A stretch of DNA of 30,910 nucleotides from CAYWHE01 sp964458125 (GTDB lineage: Bacteria > Bacteroidota > Bacteroidia > AKYH767-A > OLB10). Under the pieces are notes generated by a model that was not told the DNA's origin, ran no database searches, and was given only the letters and a program-made list of their open reading frames with translations. The DNA lies in contig CAYWHE010000016.1 of NCBI GenBank assembly GCA_964458125.1, forward strand, positions 1 to 30,910. The letters run 5' to 3'. Both the position numbers and the translations under genes were made by a program. This document shows, one piece after another, positions 1 to 9,221 of the stretch; positions within the stretch are counted from its first letter, which is position 1; every line of letters starts with the position of its first letter.

Positions 1-153
1 CTTGCAGTCGAAGGTTACCCGGTTGAGCGCACCGGTATACCGGATGAGGTTACCGGCGATGGCTATCCTGCGGGTATAACGGCCCGGGTATTTTCATTTG
101 TTTTTCCATATCCGCCGGCTGACAAACATTTCAGGAACAAAAGGGTAAAAAAA

Positions 154-183
154 TTGCTAAAAGAATTTTTATTTTTACCTTTG
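154..183 (+). promoter_or_regulatory. Bacteroidota promoter (TTG-N19-TACCTTTG)
   Basis: TTG at 154-156 is followed after 19 bases by TACCTTTG at 176-183. This matches both the -33 and -7 elements of the primary sigma factor of Bacteroidota. The nearest recognised gene begins at 378, so its leader would be about 190 bases. A short ORF begins only 5 bases after the -7 box. Confidence 0.6.
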
Positions 184-188
184 AAAAA

Positions 189-356
189 ATGGTCATCCGC
201 AGCGTGCCCATAATGAAATCAGTTTTTGCCCTGGCAACCCAAATGGAGACCCTGTCACAGGTTCCGGAACGGATTGAAATTGAAAACAGGGGCGTTTGCT
301 CTGCCTGCTTCCCAGGCATGCGGGGAACGGACGTTAAGGGTAATTCAAATACGTGA
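189..356 (+). CDS. Possible 55-aa leader ORF, unrecognised
   Basis: An ATG at 189 opens a 55-codon frame ending in TGA at 354-356, 21 bases before the next gene. A second in-frame ATG lies at 213. The predicted peptide contains a CSAC pair near its end (GVCSACFPG) but matches no family I know. It has no signal peptide or membrane segment. Its only support is its position directly behind a strong promoter and ahead of a secreted-protein gene. It could equally be untranslated leader. Confidence 0.2.
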   Translation: MVIRSVPIMKSVFALATQMETLSQVPERIEIENRGVCSACFPGMRGTDVKGNSNT

Positions 357-377
357 TCAATTCCCGGAAAGTGTCAA

Positions 378-2156
378 ATGCGAAAACATTTAATCATCAT
401 TAAAATAAAATATTTTCCAATCGCCTTTTTTTCATTCTGCCTCTGTATTTCAGCGAATGAGACAAAAGCTCAGCTCAGCTACAAGGTGCTGTTCCTTGGA
501 AACAGTTACACCAGTGTTAATGATTTACCGCAAATTATACATGACGTTGCCTTGTCAGCCGGCGATACGTTGGTTTTTGACAGCCATTCTCCAGGCGGGT
601 ATCATTTAACAGATCACAGTACCGACCCGGTCAGTCAAAATAAAATAATGGCTGGTGGTTGGGATTATGTAGTTCTCCAGGGACAAAGCCAGGAGCCCAT
701 TATGTCATCCAATCAATTTTTCACCGGCGCCTCGGCTTTGTATAACCTCATCAAACAATATAATGCATGTGCGGTAACAATGCCTTATATGACCTGGGGA
801 AGAAAAAACGGGGATGCATCAAATTGTCCGAACTTTCCTGTCATGTGCACTTATGAGAGTATGGACAGTACCCTGAGATTAAGATACCTGGAACTGGCAT
901 CATCGCTTCAGGGAGAACTGTCGCCTGTTTCCGTTGTCTGGAATCACCTGCGACAAAATTATCCAAACATTGAATTGTACCAGCCGGACGAAAGTCATCC
1001 ATCGGCAGAGGGATCCTATGCCGCCGCTTGTTGCTTTTACGCAACCCTATTTAAAAAAGATCCCGCCTTGATTACCTATGACTTCGGATTAAATGCAAAC
1101 GATGCTTCCATCATCAGAAATGCTGCCAAAACACAAGTGTTCGACAGTTTGCAATGGTGGGATTTTAAGAGACTGCCCATTGCCGGCATTCAATACCAGA
1201 CAGGTACCGGCATTAATGAGGTGATTTTTCAATCCATAGACCAGGGGGTGGCGCAAACATGCTTATGGGATTTTGGAGATGGCGATACGTCCTCCGCTGC
1301 ATATACAACCCATTCCTATTTAACCGATGGAACCTACACGGTCTCATTGACAGCCACCAATTGTGATCTGCAAGGAACACACACCAGCTTTGCAGATACC
1401 GTTATTCAATTCTGCAGTCATACGCCAACCGTCAGTACCGTTCAGCCATGGGTGTGCAACTACGACACACTTTGGACGCAAACAGCAGATTCCTATCAAT
1501 GGCTTGCCTATGGACTGCCAATACCTGAAACCAGTCAATACCTGGCGAATTATTTTCAGTATGGTAATTCCGGATTTTCCGTTATTTCGACTTTGAACGG
1601 TTGTTCTGAATTATCTCAGGTATTTACGAATACTCCTTCATGGTCTGGTTATTACTTTGACGGTATAGGTGACCCTTGCGCAGGGGATACGGTAGCATTT
1701 GCCGTCTTACATATAAACGGTTTCCTGTCCGGTTTTGAAAATATCCTGTGGTTTAAAAATGATACGCTTTTGTCATTGATGACCAATGAAGACACCTTAC
1801 TTATATCCGGGTCAGGAAAATACGAATGCAAAGTCATTAACCCTAACTCCAATTGCCCTTTAGATACAACCTACGCCGTACTTCAATATGATTGTGGAGC
1901 AGTTGGTGTTCAGGAAAGGGACCGGGAATTATTTTGGAGTCTGTTTCCAAACCCGGCATCGGAAACCATTACCATTAAATTTGCAAAATACCCTGTAAAC
2001 GAAACGATTCAAATATATAATGCGACCGGATGTTTAATAAAATCGATCACCGCATCGGCAACAACGAAAATTCGTATTGACGGTTTTCCCGACGGATTTT
2101 ACCTTATTCGCCTAAAAAACAATAAGCAGCATCCGTTAAAATTTATTAAACAGTAG
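378..2156 (+). CDS. SGNH/GDSL-type hydrolase with PKD domain, T9SS cargo
   Basis: This is a 592-aa secreted protein. Residues 1-31 form a signal peptide ending near KAQ. Residues 36-230 resemble an SGNH hydrolase: block I is FLGNSYT with Ser43 as likely nucleophile, a VVLQGQSQEP segment (about 98-107) sits where block III is expected, and DESH supplies Asp204 and His207. Residues about 265-345 form a PKD domain (WDFGDGDTS). A further beta-rich stretch follows, and residues about 515-592 are a type A T9SS sorting domain with the motif FPNPASETI. SGNH enzymes cleave esters, often acetyl groups on polysaccharides, but the substrate is not evident. The protein should be exported and anchored or released at the cell surface. 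The ATG at 378 is used because it starts the signal peptide. The only clear promoter is about 190 bases upstream. Confidence 0.85.
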   Translation: MRKHLIIIKIKYFPIAFFSFCLCISANETKAQLSYKVLFLGNSYTSVNDLPQIIHDVALSAGDTLVFDSHSPGGYHLTDHSTDPVSQNKIMAGGWDYVVLQGQSQEPIMSSNQFFTGASALYNLIKQYNACAVTMPYMTWGRKNGDASNCPNFPVMCTYESMDSTLRLRYLELASSLQGELSPVSVVWNHLRQNYPNIELYQPDESHPSAEGSYAAACCFYATLFKKDPALITYDFGLNANDASIIRNAAKTQVFDSLQWWDFKRLPIAGIQYQTGTGINEVIFQSIDQGVAQTCLWDFGDGDTSSAAYTTHSYLTDGTYTVSLTATNCDLQGTHTSFADTVIQFCSHTPTVSTVQPWVCNYDTLWTQTADSYQWLAYGLPIPETSQYLANYFQYGNSGFSVISTLNGCSELSQVFTNTPSWSGYYFDGIGDPCAGDTVAFAVLHINGFLSGFENILWFKNDTLLSLMTNEDTLLISGSGKYECKVINPNSNCPLDTTYAVLQYDCGAVGVQERDRELFWSLFPNPASETITIKFAKYPVNETIQIYNATGCLIKSITASATTKIRIDGFPDGFYLIRLKNNKQHPLKFIKQ

Positions 2157-2481
2157 GAAATTTTCCCGGCCGATGGCACATCCATTAAACATGTTGTTAA
2201 TTGAAAACAACCGAGGCGGGATGGTTACATCCGGCACAGGAAGGTTGGCAAAATTTCACGGTAACGATTGACCAAAATAAATCAGAATAATTTGTGAGTG
2301 AAAAAACTGCCCGGAACCGGGTAACCCGCCTGCTGTTTTGAAGCATATTTCATACCCGGGATACTGCCCCCATTCCAAAATTGCCGGCCGGGCAACCCGT
2401 TTCGGGAGCAGCATGATTGATGTAAACAAGCCGTAAAAGATAAAAGACAAAATATGGCAGATTCAAGCCTACACCTAAGAA
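2157..2481. other. Intergenic stretch, no gene seen
   Basis: These 325 bases lie between the SGNH-type gene and the NTF2-like gene. A weak hairpin (GTTGTT at 2193-2198 with AACAAC at 2206-2211) lies after the upstream stop codon but has no T-tract. A 64-codon minus-strand frame at 2256-2450 has no family features. I see no clear TAnnTTTG promoter for the downstream gene. Confidence 0.5.
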
Positions 2482-2856
2482 ATGAAAATCACAGCAGAAA
2501 CTTTAAAACAAATCCTGGATGCCTTTAACCGGCATGACCTGGATGCAATAATGGAATTCTTCTCCGATGATTGCTCTTTTGATTTTCCGCGAGGACCTGA
2601 ATCCTGGGGACAACGTTTCATCGGCAAGGCACAGGTACGTGAGGCGCTTGCAGGCCGCTTCAAGGGAATTCCAGATGTTTATTACGGTGAAGACCGGCAT
2701 TGGATTTCAGCCGAAGGAAGCAGGGGTGTATCCGAATGGACGCTTTCCGGAACAACCACTTCCGGGATCAGGCTTAACGTGAGAGGTTGTGACCTTTGGG
2801 AGTTTCACCAAGGACAGGTCATCCGAAAGGATTCCTATTGGAAAATTGTTGAGTAG
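2482..2856 (+). CDS. NTF2-like / SnoaL-fold protein
   Basis: This is a 124-aa cytosolic protein with the cone-shaped NTF2-like fold. The N-terminal helix (LKQILDAFNRHDLDAIMEFF) is followed by DDCSFDF, an insert PESWGQRFIGKAQVREALAGRF, and a final sheet with a WEFHQGQVIRKDSYWKI ending. This pattern is typical of nuclear transport factor 2-family/SnoaL-like proteins, which include isomerases, small binding proteins and limonene-epoxide-hydrolase-like enzymes. No substrate can be assigned. The start ATG is preceded by CCTAAGAA. The gene is alone, flanked by a T9SS cargo gene and convergent with lpdA. Confidence 0.8.
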   Translation: MKITAETLKQILDAFNRHDLDAIMEFFSDDCSFDFPRGPESWGQRFIGKAQVREALAGRFKGIPDVYYGEDRHWISAEGSRGVSEWTLSGTTTSGIRLNVRGCDLWEFHQGQVIRKDSYWKIVE

Positions 2857-3006
2857 TGAACGCATCCTTAACGTTTGCGTTTACCGGAAGCGGCACAACC
2901 CCGCAGGGATAATTGAATGAAGGACCAACACGTACATGGTCGCAACACATTTTTTCTCCCCGCGTATAACGGGGTGTTACACCCAACATCAAACCAGATT
3001 GCCGGT

Positions 3007-4410
3007 TTATACATGCAAGGCCCTTTTACCGGTGGCATCCAGGCAGGCTTCGCGGAAAGCCTCGGTATAAGTGGGATGGGCATGGCTGATGCGGGCGATG
3101 TCTTCGGCTGATGCCCTGAACCCAAGGGCCACCACCGCTTCGGCGATCATATCCGCCGCCCTGGCGCCAATGATGTGAGCGCCCAGAATTTCATCCGTAT
3201 CACGGTCAGCGAGAATTTTAACCAGCCCGTCCGTATCCATGCTGGCCCTCGAACGGCCCAGCGCCTTGTATGGAAAGGTGCCTGTTTTATAATGCCTTCC
3301 TGAGGCTTTCAGTTCCTCCTCGGTATATCCCACACCGGCCACTTCCGGCCAGGTATACACCACACTTGGAATGTGCAGGTAATGGATATGAGGCTGCTGA
3401 CCTGCAATAGTTTCCGCAACAAACACACCCTCTTCCTCTGCCTTATGCGCCAGCATGGGTCCCTGGACGACATCGCCAATGGCGAATATGTTTTTCACGG
3501 AGGTGCGCAACTGCTCATCTGTTTCGATGCGGCCTTTGGCATCCGTGGTCACACCTGCCTTTTCGAGGCCGAGGTTCTCCGTATACGGTTTTCTTCCAAC
3601 GCTGACCAGGCAATAATCACCGGTAAATGAAACCGGTTCGCCATTGCCGTTCACCGCCGAAACCGTCACGTCCTTTCCTTTAACCGATGCACCCGTAACC
3701 TGATGATTGAGGTAAAATTCAATCCCGAGTTTCTTCAGTGACCGCTGCAGCTCCTTTCCCATCGTGCGGTCCATGTTGCTGATGATGGTATCCATGAATT
3801 CGATCACGCTGACCCTGCTGCCCAGCCGCGCATACACCGAACCCAGCTCAAGGCCAATCACACCCCCTCCGATGATGAGGAGATGTTTGGGAATTTCACT
3901 GAGCTGAAGCGCTTCCGTGGAAGTGATGATTCTCCTTTTATCCAGGGCTACGCCCGGAAGTGAAACCGGTTTGGATCCGGTGGCAATGATAAAATATCCT
4001 GCTTCCAAACGGGTGATCCGGCCGCCGGCTCCGGCTACGTCGATATGCCTGTCATCGGCAAAGGTCCCGTGACCGGTATATACGTCCACCTTGTTTTTTT
4101 TCATCAGGAAGGCGACACCGTCCACATTCTGTTTCACCACCAGGTCTTTTCTTTCCATCATTTTTTTCAGGTCCGCCTTCAGGCCATTCACCGCTATCCC
4201 ATGGGCTTCAAAGGTATGCTGTGCGGCATGGTAATGCTCGGTGGAGTCCAGCAGGGCTTTGGAGGGAATGCATCCCACGTTCAGGCAGGTGCCTCCAAGG
4301 GTCGGGTATTTTTCCAGGATGGCCGTTTTCATGCCCAGCTGGGCGCATCGGATGGCCGCCACATACCCTCCGGGACCGGAGCCGATGATGATGATATCGT
4401 ATGAATTCAT
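3007..4410 (-). CDS. lpdA: Dihydrolipoyl dehydrogenase (E3)
   Basis: This 467-aa FAD enzyme reoxidises the lipoyl groups of 2-oxo acid dehydrogenase complexes (pyruvate, 2-oxoglutarate, branched-chain) or of the glycine cleavage system, passing electrons to NAD+. The FAD-binding motif GSGPGG is at residues 10-15. The redox disulfide is Cys42-Cys47 in GGTCLNVGCIPSK. The NAD-binding motif IIGGGVIGLELG follows, then the second FAD motif IFAIGDVV. The C-terminal dimer domain has the catalytic pair His445 and Glu450 (HPTYTE). Length is normal for the family. No E1 or E2 gene is nearby, so the partner complex is unknown. It lies 51 bases downstream of lnt on the same strand and may be co-transcribed with it. 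Confidence 0.96.
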   Translation of the reverse strand: MNSYDIIIIGSGPGGYVAAIRCAQLGMKTAILEKYPTLGGTCLNVGCIPSKALLDSTEHYHAAQHTFEAHGIAVNGLKADLKKMMERKDLVVKQNVDGVAFLMKKNKVDVYTGHGTFADDRHIDVAGAGGRITRLEAGYFIIATGSKPVSLPGVALDKRRIITSTEALQLSEIPKHLLIIGGGVIGLELGSVYARLGSRVSVIEFMDTIISNMDRTMGKELQRSLKKLGIEFYLNHQVTGASVKGKDVTVSAVNGNGEPVSFTGDYCLVSVGRKPYTENLGLEKAGVTTDAKGRIETDEQLRTSVKNIFAIGDVVQGPMLAHKAEEEGVFVAETIAGQQPHIHYLHIPSVVYTWPEVAGVGYTEEELKASGRHYKTGTFPYKALGRSRASMDTDGLVKILADRDTDEILGAHIIGARAADMIAEAVVALGFRASAEDIARISHAHPTYTEAFREACLDATGKRALHV

Positions 4411-4461
4411 GTAAATTATTTCAGTTCTTATTCATTAACTAAGGATAACCGGGATAACAAA

Positions 4462-6075
4462 TCAGGGATTCCTTTTCCGGAACAATGGAATTAACAGCAT
4501 GACAAGCATTACCAGCAGGCTGATACCCGCGGCTATCTTTCCGGCATAATCCCCATGCTTCACATAAAAGGTCAGTTTGTCATTGGCATTCATGGTTTTC
4601 TTTATGGCCGCCGGATTCCACCAGGAGGTTTGTTCGAGGATGTCACCGCGCTGGCTGATGAATGCCGAAATGCCGGTATTGGCCGAGCGGGCAATGCTCC
4701 GCCTGGTTTCGATGGCCCTCAGCCTGGCGTATTGCAGGTGCTGCCTGTATCCGGGTGTATCGCCCCACCAGCCGTCGTTGGTGATGATGAATATAAAGAC
4801 TGCTCCCTTTCGTATATACCGGGTGATATAATCCCCGTAAATGGATTCGTAACAGATGGCGGGCGCCACCCGCAATCCGCCGGCTGAAACAAATACGGAA
4901 GGCTCTTCCTGTACGCCCAGGCTGCCGGCGGTTCCGCCCAGGTCGATGGCGAATCTTTCAAAATAGCCGAAGATGGCGGGATAAGGAATTTTCTCGACAC
5001 CGATGACCAGTTTCGATTTGTGGTAAACCTGTATGGAGTCGCCGGAATGTAATTGCAAAGCCGTATTGTAGGAATCAAAATATTCGGGGCTGTCGGTAAA
5101 CTGCCTGGCCGTCCGGGTCGGAGGTTTTCCTTCGTAGGCGATGGCCGTGGATGCCCCCGTTACCAGGTGAAGGCGGGGAAAGGCCGTCAGAAAGGACTGT
5201 ATGGTCCGGATGTCCTGTTGCTGTTTCATGCGGTCTTCCCAAATGGTATACGGCAGGGAGGTCTCCGGTCCGAGCAGGTAATCGGTTGTGCTGTCGATCA
5301 CCGCAGAGGCCAGCTTCAGCATAATGCCTACCTGTTCGGCCCCGCTCAGTCGCGAAAATTTTTCGCTGTACGGATCGATGTTGGGCTGGGTGACGGCTAT
5401 GCTGACCGGGGCCGGCCGCTCGGTATAGGAAACGTAAATCAATTCGGACAACAGGACGGGGATCCCTATCACACAACCTGTAACTGCGATCAACCGGCCA
5501 TGATGAGGCATAGTTGCTTTCCCGAACAGCAGGGGCCGGATGAGGCGGTACATTAAAATATTGCATAGCAGAATCCACAGGCTTCCGCCCAGGACTCCCG
5601 TATATTCATACCATTGAACGAGCCTGGGAAAGGCCGCCAGCCCGTTACCCAGGGTCAGCCAGGGCCAGCTCAGATCCCAGTTCAGGTGCAGGTATTCAAA
5701 GGCCGTCCAGCCGGACAGGAGGAAAACGTACCCCCAGGTGCTGCCAAGCCGGCAACGGACCCGGTGAAAAACCGCGAAGACGGTAGCCATAAACAGACTG
5801 TTGAAGAAGATGGCGGCCGCCATGCCAAAGCCGGTCGCAAAATAAATCCACCAGGTGGTGAGGATGTTCCATAAAAAAAAGAATGCATAGGCATACCCGA
5901 AAACCTGCCTGTGCCTGATGGTTTCACGATTCTCATAGTAAAAATCCTCGAGGGCCAGCATGGGAATCCAGGCCAGCAGCAGCAAGGGTGCAAAACCGCC
6001 TGCAGGCCACCCCGCAAACATGAGAATGGCCGATAAAAAAACCAGGACTAACCGGTAAAACGTCAGGTTTAACAT
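4462..6075 (-). CDS. lnt: Apolipoprotein N-acyltransferase
   Basis: This 537-aa inner-membrane enzyme adds the third acyl chain to the N-terminal cysteine of lipoproteins. The N-terminal part has about seven membrane helices and the C-terminal part a nitrilase-like domain. The catalytic triad is visible as Glu271 (LLGPETSLP), Lys353 (VYHKSKLVIG) and Cys408 (APAICYESI), and the family motif NDGWWGDTPG follows. The open frame extends to 6132, but the ATG at 6075 is preferred. It begins a hydrophobic N-terminus, and a perfect -7 box (TACCTTTG) lies inside the extension at 6100-6093. Several lipoproteins in the window are potential substrates. lpdA follows on the same strand. Confidence 0.93.
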   Translation of the reverse strand: MLNLTFYRLVLVFLSAILMFAGWPAGGFAPLLLLAWIPMLALEDFYYENRETIRHRQVFGYAYAFFFLWNILTTWWIYFATGFGMAAAIFFNSLFMATVFAVFHRVRCRLGSTWGYVFLLSGWTAFEYLHLNWDLSWPWLTLGNGLAAFPRLVQWYEYTGVLGGSLWILLCNILMYRLIRPLLFGKATMPHHGRLIAVTGCVIGIPVLLSELIYVSYTERPAPVSIAVTQPNIDPYSEKFSRLSGAEQVGIMLKLASAVIDSTTDYLLGPETSLPYTIWEDRMKQQQDIRTIQSFLTAFPRLHLVTGASTAIAYEGKPPTRTARQFTDSPEYFDSYNTALQLHSGDSIQVYHKSKLVIGVEKIPYPAIFGYFERFAIDLGGTAGSLGVQEEPSVFVSAGGLRVAPAICYESIYGDYITRYIRKGAVFIFIITNDGWWGDTPGYRQHLQYARLRAIETRRSIARSANTGISAFISQRGDILEQTSWWNPAAIKKTMNANDKLTFYVKHGDYAGKIAAGISLLVMLVMLLIPLFRKRNP

Positions 6076-6092
6076 ACATGAAAACTTACGGA

Positions 6093-6100
6093 CAAAGGTA
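6093..6100 (-). promoter_or_regulatory. -7 promoter box of lnt
   Basis: The minus strand reads TACCTTTG here, a perfect TAnnTTTG element 17 bases before the ATG at 6075. It rules out the longer frame starting at 6132, because the transcript would begin downstream of it. No clear -33 TTG is seen. Confidence 0.6.
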
Positions 6101-6344
6101 AAAGATTTAATTTCTGCACGGACGTGATGCATTCGGTTTTGAATGTTTTCAATCCCTGCCTGCTGTTCCGCCAGCCAGTCGATTCTCCATAGAACACCGG
6201 CGTCTTACCCCTGACCCCTGGTCTGCCTGTTCAGCCCTGTGCCAGGCCGCCGGTTTCAGCCATTGGAAAAGTCAAGCCGGCTGTTGCAGAAGCCGAAGCC
6301 GTCCGGGGTTTTATCCGCCTGCACACCAGGTCTGAATTTTTAAT

Positions 6345-6352
6345 TACATTTG
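6345..6352 (+). promoter_or_regulatory. -7 promoter box of the beta-propeller cargo gene
   Basis: TACATTTG matches TAnnTTTG and lies 35 bases before the ATG at 6388. The spacing suits a leader of about 25-30 bases. Confidence 0.55.
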
Positions 6353-6387
6353 CTTAACCTGTTCAAACCATTATTCCCGTATATGCC

Positions 6388-9204
6388 ATGAAAAAAATTA
6401 TTCAAACCTGCCTGCCGTTCCTGGTGCTGGCGGGAGCCGCAACCTTTCTTTTCCGCCTGGATTTCCCGATGAACCAAAACCGGTACGGTTTGGCCGGAGC
6501 TTTGGGCGATGCCATGGCCATAGGCGGTGAAGAAGACGGCTTTGAACGCTATACCTATGAGTGGCAGCGACTGCATGATCCCGCCACCGGACGTATCCCG
6601 GATCACATCCGGGAAAAGGAGCTGGCCTTTGCGGCAACGCTTCCATCAGATGCCTCCCTGTTTGCCGGCAAGGGCGCATCCATAGCCAATTGGGCTTCCC
6701 GCGGACCCTGGAATGTGGGAGGCCGGACCAGGGCCTTTGGCGTAGATGTTACCAACGACAGCATCCTCATTGCCGGTTCCTGTTCGGGCGGTCTGTGGCG
6801 TTCCGCCGACGCAGGGCAAAGCTGGTCCAAAACATTCACGCCGGCGCAACATCTCAGCACGTCCTGCCTTTCCCAGGATGTGCGCCCCGGTCACACCAAT
6901 ACCTGGTATGCCGGATCGGGTGAAGCCTACGGGGCCTCGGCAAGCGCAGGCGGCGGGGCTTATTACCTGGGCAACGGCCTTTATCAGTCAACAGACGGGG
7001 GTCTCTCCTGGAACTCCCTGCCCTCCACCGTTTCCGGTACACCTCAATCCTTCGACAATATCTGGGACCTGATCTGGAACGTCAAAACCTATCCGGCCGA
7101 TACCGTCCATGATGTGGTTTTTGCAGCCACATACGGGGCCATCTACCGGTCGGCTGACGGGGGAACAACCTGGACCAAGGTACTCGGCAACCCGACTTCG
7201 GCCTATTCGTATTTCACCGATGTGGAAGTGACCCCTTCCGGCGTGGTGTATGCCACGCTGAGCGATGACGGCCCCGCCAAGGGTATCTGGAGGTCGACCG
7301 ATGGCATCACGTTTACCAACATCACACCGCCGAATTTCCCTTCTGCGTATAACCGTATTGTTATAGGTTACGCCCCGTCGGATGAAAACCAGGTTTATTT
7401 CCTGTCCAACACGCCCGGTTTCGGTCAGCCCGATACCAATTTCCTCGGCACGGTGGAATGGAACAGCCTCTGGAAATACCAGTATCTGTCCGGTAACGGT
7501 TCCGGTAACGGAGGTTACTGGTTCGACCGCTCGGCCAACCTGCCCACCACGGGCGGTCCTTTTGACAAGTTCCAGTGCCAGGGTTCCTATGACCTGCTGG
7601 TGCAGGTTAAACCCAACGATACCAGCACCGTATTTATCGGAGGCACGAATCTGTACCGTTCCACTTCGGCTTTTGCCGATGACACCCATACCACCTTCAT
7701 CGGCGGTTATGAAGAAGGCGCCACCCTGCCGGTGGTGAACAGTTACGCCGGTCATCATCCCGACCAGCATGTGCTGGCCTTCCTGCCTTCCAATCCCGAT
7801 GTGATGTGGTCTGCCAACGACGGTGGAATATTTAAAACAACGGACAATACAGCTCCCGCTGTTTCGTGGACCTCCCTGAACAACGGCTACCTGACGGGTA
7901 TGTTTTACACGGTTGCGCTGGATCATGCCGCCGCCGGAAATGATATCGTGATTGCCGGTGCGCAGGATAACGGTTCATGGTATACGAATTCAATCCTGCC
8001 TGCCACGCCCTGGGTTACGCCACGGGGAGGTGACGGATCCTATTGCGCCATCGCTGATAACCAGGCGGCTTATTATTTCTCCATTCAGAACGGAAAAATG
8101 ATGAAAGCCACACTTGATCCTTCCGGGCAGGTGGATTCCTTCGCCCGCATCGACCCGTTGGGCGGCACCGGTTACCAGTTCATCAACCCATATGTGCTGG
8201 ATCCGAACAACAACAACCTCATGTACCTGGCCGGAGGGAAATACCTCTGGCGCAACAACGACCTGTCCGGCATACCGTACGCCTTCAACTGGGATTCCAT
8301 CACCACCAACTGGTTCATGTTTCCCGATTCGGTCCCGGTGGCCAACGTAAAAATCACCGCTGTTGCCGTCTCCAAAACACCCGCCAACCGGGTCTACTTC
8401 GGCACCAGCAATAAAAGGGTGTACCGCCTGGATAATGCCCACACGGGATCTCCTGTTCCCGTTGAAATCACCTCCACGACCACCGGAAATTTATTTCCTG
8501 CCAACGGAAACGTCTCCTGCATTGCCGTCGATCCCTCGGATGCCGATAAACTGCTGGTCGTGTTTTCCAATTACAACGTATACAGCCTGTTTTATTCCGG
8601 TGACGGGGGCACCACGTGGGTCAAGGCCGGAGGCAACCTCGAATACAATTCCGTCGGAGGCGGCAACGGTCCTTCCCTGCGCTGGGCTTCCATCATGCCC
8701 GTCAGCAACGGAACGGTTTACCTGGTGGCCTCCAGCACCGGGCTCTATGCCACCTCCGCCCTGAACGGCCTCTCCACCGTGTGGGTTCAGCAGGGCGCCA
8801 ATACCATTGGTAATGCCGTATGCGATATGATTGACTTCCGGCAGGGTGACGGACGGGTCGTGGTAGCCACGCATTCCCACGGCATCTATTCATCCGTCAT
8901 CACTGACGTGAACGATGTGGCCGGGCTGGATGATTTGCAGTCAGCCGGAAACATGAACCTGGATGTGTTTCCAAACCCGGTCAAAGACCAGGCTTCGGTT
9001 ACCATTCACGTGGACAAACAGGCCCTGATAACGCTTAGCCTGTACGACGAATCGGGACGCCTGGTCCGGGAGCTTTTAAACGGCACGGAACAGGCCGGAA
9101 CGAAAACCATTCCCTTCAGCACCGGCATGCTTCGGCCGGGCATTTATTACCTGACGCTGGGAAGGGCGGGAAGTTCGAAGTCGAAAAGCTTCATCCGGCT
9201 GTAA
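6388..9204 (+). CDS. BNR/VPS10-like beta-propeller protein, T9SS cargo
   Basis: This 938-aa surface protein begins with an N-terminal signal or anchor segment (residues 1-24). A short region follows with the sequence EWQRLHDPATGRIP and IREKELAFAATLP, which I recognise as recurrent in Bacteroidota proteins of this type. From SRGPWNVGGRTRAF (about 104-117) onward there are repeated sialidase/BNR Asp-box motifs: SADAGQSW, STDGGLSW, SADGGTTW, SGDGGTTW. These are the blades of one or two large beta-propellers, like sortilin/VPS10 or xyloglucanase propellers. The last 85 residues or so form a T9SS type A sorting domain with VFPNPVKDQ. No catalytic residues for sialidase or glycosidase activity are evident. 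A binding or adhesion role is an inference. Confidence 0.88.
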   Translation: MKKIIQTCLPFLVLAGAATFLFRLDFPMNQNRYGLAGALGDAMAIGGEEDGFERYTYEWQRLHDPATGRIPDHIREKELAFAATLPSDASLFAGKGASIANWASRGPWNVGGRTRAFGVDVTNDSILIAGSCSGGLWRSADAGQSWSKTFTPAQHLSTSCLSQDVRPGHTNTWYAGSGEAYGASASAGGGAYYLGNGLYQSTDGGLSWNSLPSTVSGTPQSFDNIWDLIWNVKTYPADTVHDVVFAATYGAIYRSADGGTTWTKVLGNPTSAYSYFTDVEVTPSGVVYATLSDDGPAKGIWRSTDGITFTNITPPNFPSAYNRIVIGYAPSDENQVYFLSNTPGFGQPDTNFLGTVEWNSLWKYQYLSGNGSGNGGYWFDRSANLPTTGGPFDKFQCQGSYDLLVQVKPNDTSTVFIGGTNLYRSTSAFADDTHTTFIGGYEEGATLPVVNSYAGHHPDQHVLAFLPSNPDVMWSANDGGIFKTTDNTAPAVSWTSLNNGYLTGMFYTVALDHAAAGNDIVIAGAQDNGSWYTNSILPATPWVTPRGGDGSYCAIADNQAAYYFSIQNGKMMKATLDPSGQVDSFARIDPLGGTGYQFINPYVLDPNNNNLMYLAGGKYLWRNNDLSGIPYAFNWDSITTNWFMFPDSVPVANVKITAVAVSKTPANRVYFGTSNKRVYRLDNAHTGSPVPVEITSTTTGNLFPANGNVSCIAVDPSDADKLLVVFSNYNVYSLFYSGDGGTTWVKAGGNLEYNSVGGGNGPSLRWASIMPVSNGTVYLVASSTGLYATSALNGLSTVWVQQGANTIGNAVCDMIDFRQGDGRVVVATHSHGIYSSVITDVNDVAGLDDLQSAGNMNLDVFPNPVKDQASVTIHVDKQALITLSLYDESGRLVRELLNGTEQAGTKTIPFSTGMLRPGIYYLTLGRAGSSKSKSFIRL

Positions 9205-9221
9205 AAAGAAGGGAATGTTGC

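Larger units (their letters stand above)
1..377. other. Left-edge region without an assignable gene
   Basis: No convincing gene is seen here. The minus strand is open from 93 to the left edge with coding-like codons and reads in part IAGNLIRYTGALNRVTFD, but it has no ATG, GTG or TTG start and a TGA lies immediately upstream at 96-94. It could be a remnant or the damaged start of a gene outside the window. The plus strand is also open from 1 to 213 but its translation is unlike a folded protein. The rest is the promoter at 154-183 and the leader of the next gene. Confidence 0.4.

Noticed and set aside
131..319. 62-codon minus-strand frame in the left-edge region
   Set aside because: It runs through the plus-strand promoter, has no domain or signal, and its translation looks random.
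2256..2450. 64-codon minus-strand frame between the SGNH-type and NTF2-like genes
   Set aside because: No ribosome-contact sequence, promoter box or family features. The length is easily reached by chance at this base composition.
2972..2984. GGGTGT-T-ACACCC palindrome between the NTF2-like gene and lpdA
   Set aside because: The loop is too tight for a full stem and no T-tract follows on either strand, so it is not supported as a terminator or operator.
6988..7926. 312-codon minus-strand frame inside the propeller gene
   Set aside because: It is a long antisense shadow caused by biased codon use. It has Gly/Val/Arg-rich composition without family motifs and sits wholly within a well-supported T9SS gene.
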